Origin: Candidatus Amarobacillus elongatus
Lineage (GTDB): Bacteria > Chloroflexota > Dehalococcoidia > Tepidiformales > Tepidiformaceae
Direction of reading: 5' to 3'
Assembly (NCBI GenBank): GCA_016703545.1
Contig: JADJBX010000011.1
Span: 10,540-74,539 of the forward strand
Length of the DNA stretch: 64,000 nucleotides
Below are positions 63,845-64,000 of the stretch, piece after piece. The notes under the pieces were generated by a model. It was not told the origin of the DNA and did not search any database. It saw only the letters and a program-made list of their open reading frames with translations. How positions within the stretch are numbered: the stretch's first letter is position 1; each line of letters starts with the position of its first letter. The position numbers were made by a program, and so were the translations under genes.

Positions 63845-64000
63845 ATGACCCCGTCCGCCCCCACTGGCGCCGTCATCCGGCCCGCCACCGAGGCCGACCT
63901 CCCCGGCATCCATCGCATCTACAACGACGCCATCCTCACCACCACCGCCACCTGGGATGAGCAGCCGTGGCCCTTCTCCCGCCGCCAGGCATGGTGGCGC
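63845..64000 (+). CDS. GNAT acetyltransferase (phosphinothricin-type), cut by the window end
   Basis: 52 residues visible: VIRPATEADLPGIHRIYNDA, ILTTTATWDEQPWPFSRRQA. The start of the fold and the TTATWD motif match the phosphinothricin/methionine sulfoximine N-acetyltransferase group. GGGAGG precedes ATG 63845. The remainder lies outside. Confidence 0.85.
   Translation, partial: MTPSAPTGAVIRPATEADLPGIHRIYNDAILTTTATWDEQPWPFSRRQAWWR

Overview
The window is very GC-rich (about 70 %), densely coded DNA with no rRNA, tRNA, CRISPR or insertion sequence that I can recognise. It looks like a chromosomal piece of an aerobic, probably Chloroflexota bacterium (Dehalococcoidia/Tepidiformia-like is my guess, not proven). 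Pointers are the kaiBC cluster outside a cyanobacterial context, a CIRCE-controlled groES-groEL pair, the holB-PSP1 pair, a secreted CAP protein with a Thr-Pro linker and a short hydrophobic C-terminus, many genes that appear leaderless (a TANNNT -10 box 6-8 nt before the start codon), and intergenic arrays of 7-bp repeats.

Layout. 1-6.8 kb: truncated large catalase, a cupin, a LuxR/MalT-type ATPase regulator and a PhoX-like protein, all on the minus strand. 6.9-12.9 kb: a minus-strand clock-like cluster, transcribed as histidine kinase, response regulator with a KaiA/RsbU-like C-terminal bundle, kaiB, kaiC, a second kaiB, and a PAS hybrid kinase. 13-16.1 kb: sulfonate/taurine-type ABC transporter with a YezD-like gene in front. 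16.3-17.6 kb: DsbB-like and flavodoxin-like proteins. 17.6-24.1 kb: a GH18/CBM protein translationally coupled to a membrane GT2 polysaccharide synthase, divergent from a chemoreceptor. 24.2-27.4 kb: queG, a GltD-like flavoprotein and a PH-like protein. 27.4-31.4 kb: TetR, ABM-like protein, groEL/groES and a thioesterase. 31.5-36.7 kb: proA and its small partner, DUF4177, DUF2157, an enoyl-CoA hydratase and TetR. 36.7-39.7 kb: repeats, DedA and small envelope proteins. 39.7-41.7 kb: aquaporin-arsC and fabI. 41.8-44.4 kb: copper-delivery operon (His-rich membrane protein, lipoprotein, Sco, double PCu(A)C). 44.5-50 kb: M23 peptidase, ABC1 kinase, DinB, fabF. 50-56.2 kb: GyrI-like, hydrolase, DUF402, a large repeat block, CAP protein, atypical response regulator and acyl-CoA dehydrogenase. 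56.3-64 kb: ArsR-like regulator, fatty acid hydroxylase, arylamine N-acetyltransferase, PIG-L deacetylase, enoyl-CoA hydratase, holB, PSP1 protein and the start of a GNAT gene.

Two things stand out. First, the kai cluster carries, directly before kaiB-kaiC (the cyanobacterial kaiABC order), a receiver protein whose C-terminal third resembles the KaiA C-terminal domain; KaiC keeps both Walker A motifs, both catalytic Glu pairs and the Thr/Ser/Thr phosphosites. Second, at least seven intergenic loci hold 7-bp-period arrays of different sequence, often as inverted pairs around a short core and often starting at the stop codon of the upstream gene; one 38-bp core recurs at two loci 16 kb apart.

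Seven otherwise intact genes are broken by single-base indels in short homopolymers or GC-rich runs, one of them twice, and an eighth may have a displaced stop. I read these as probable sequencing/assembly errors rather than real pseudogenes, although they are listed under that type because the frame is broken as given.
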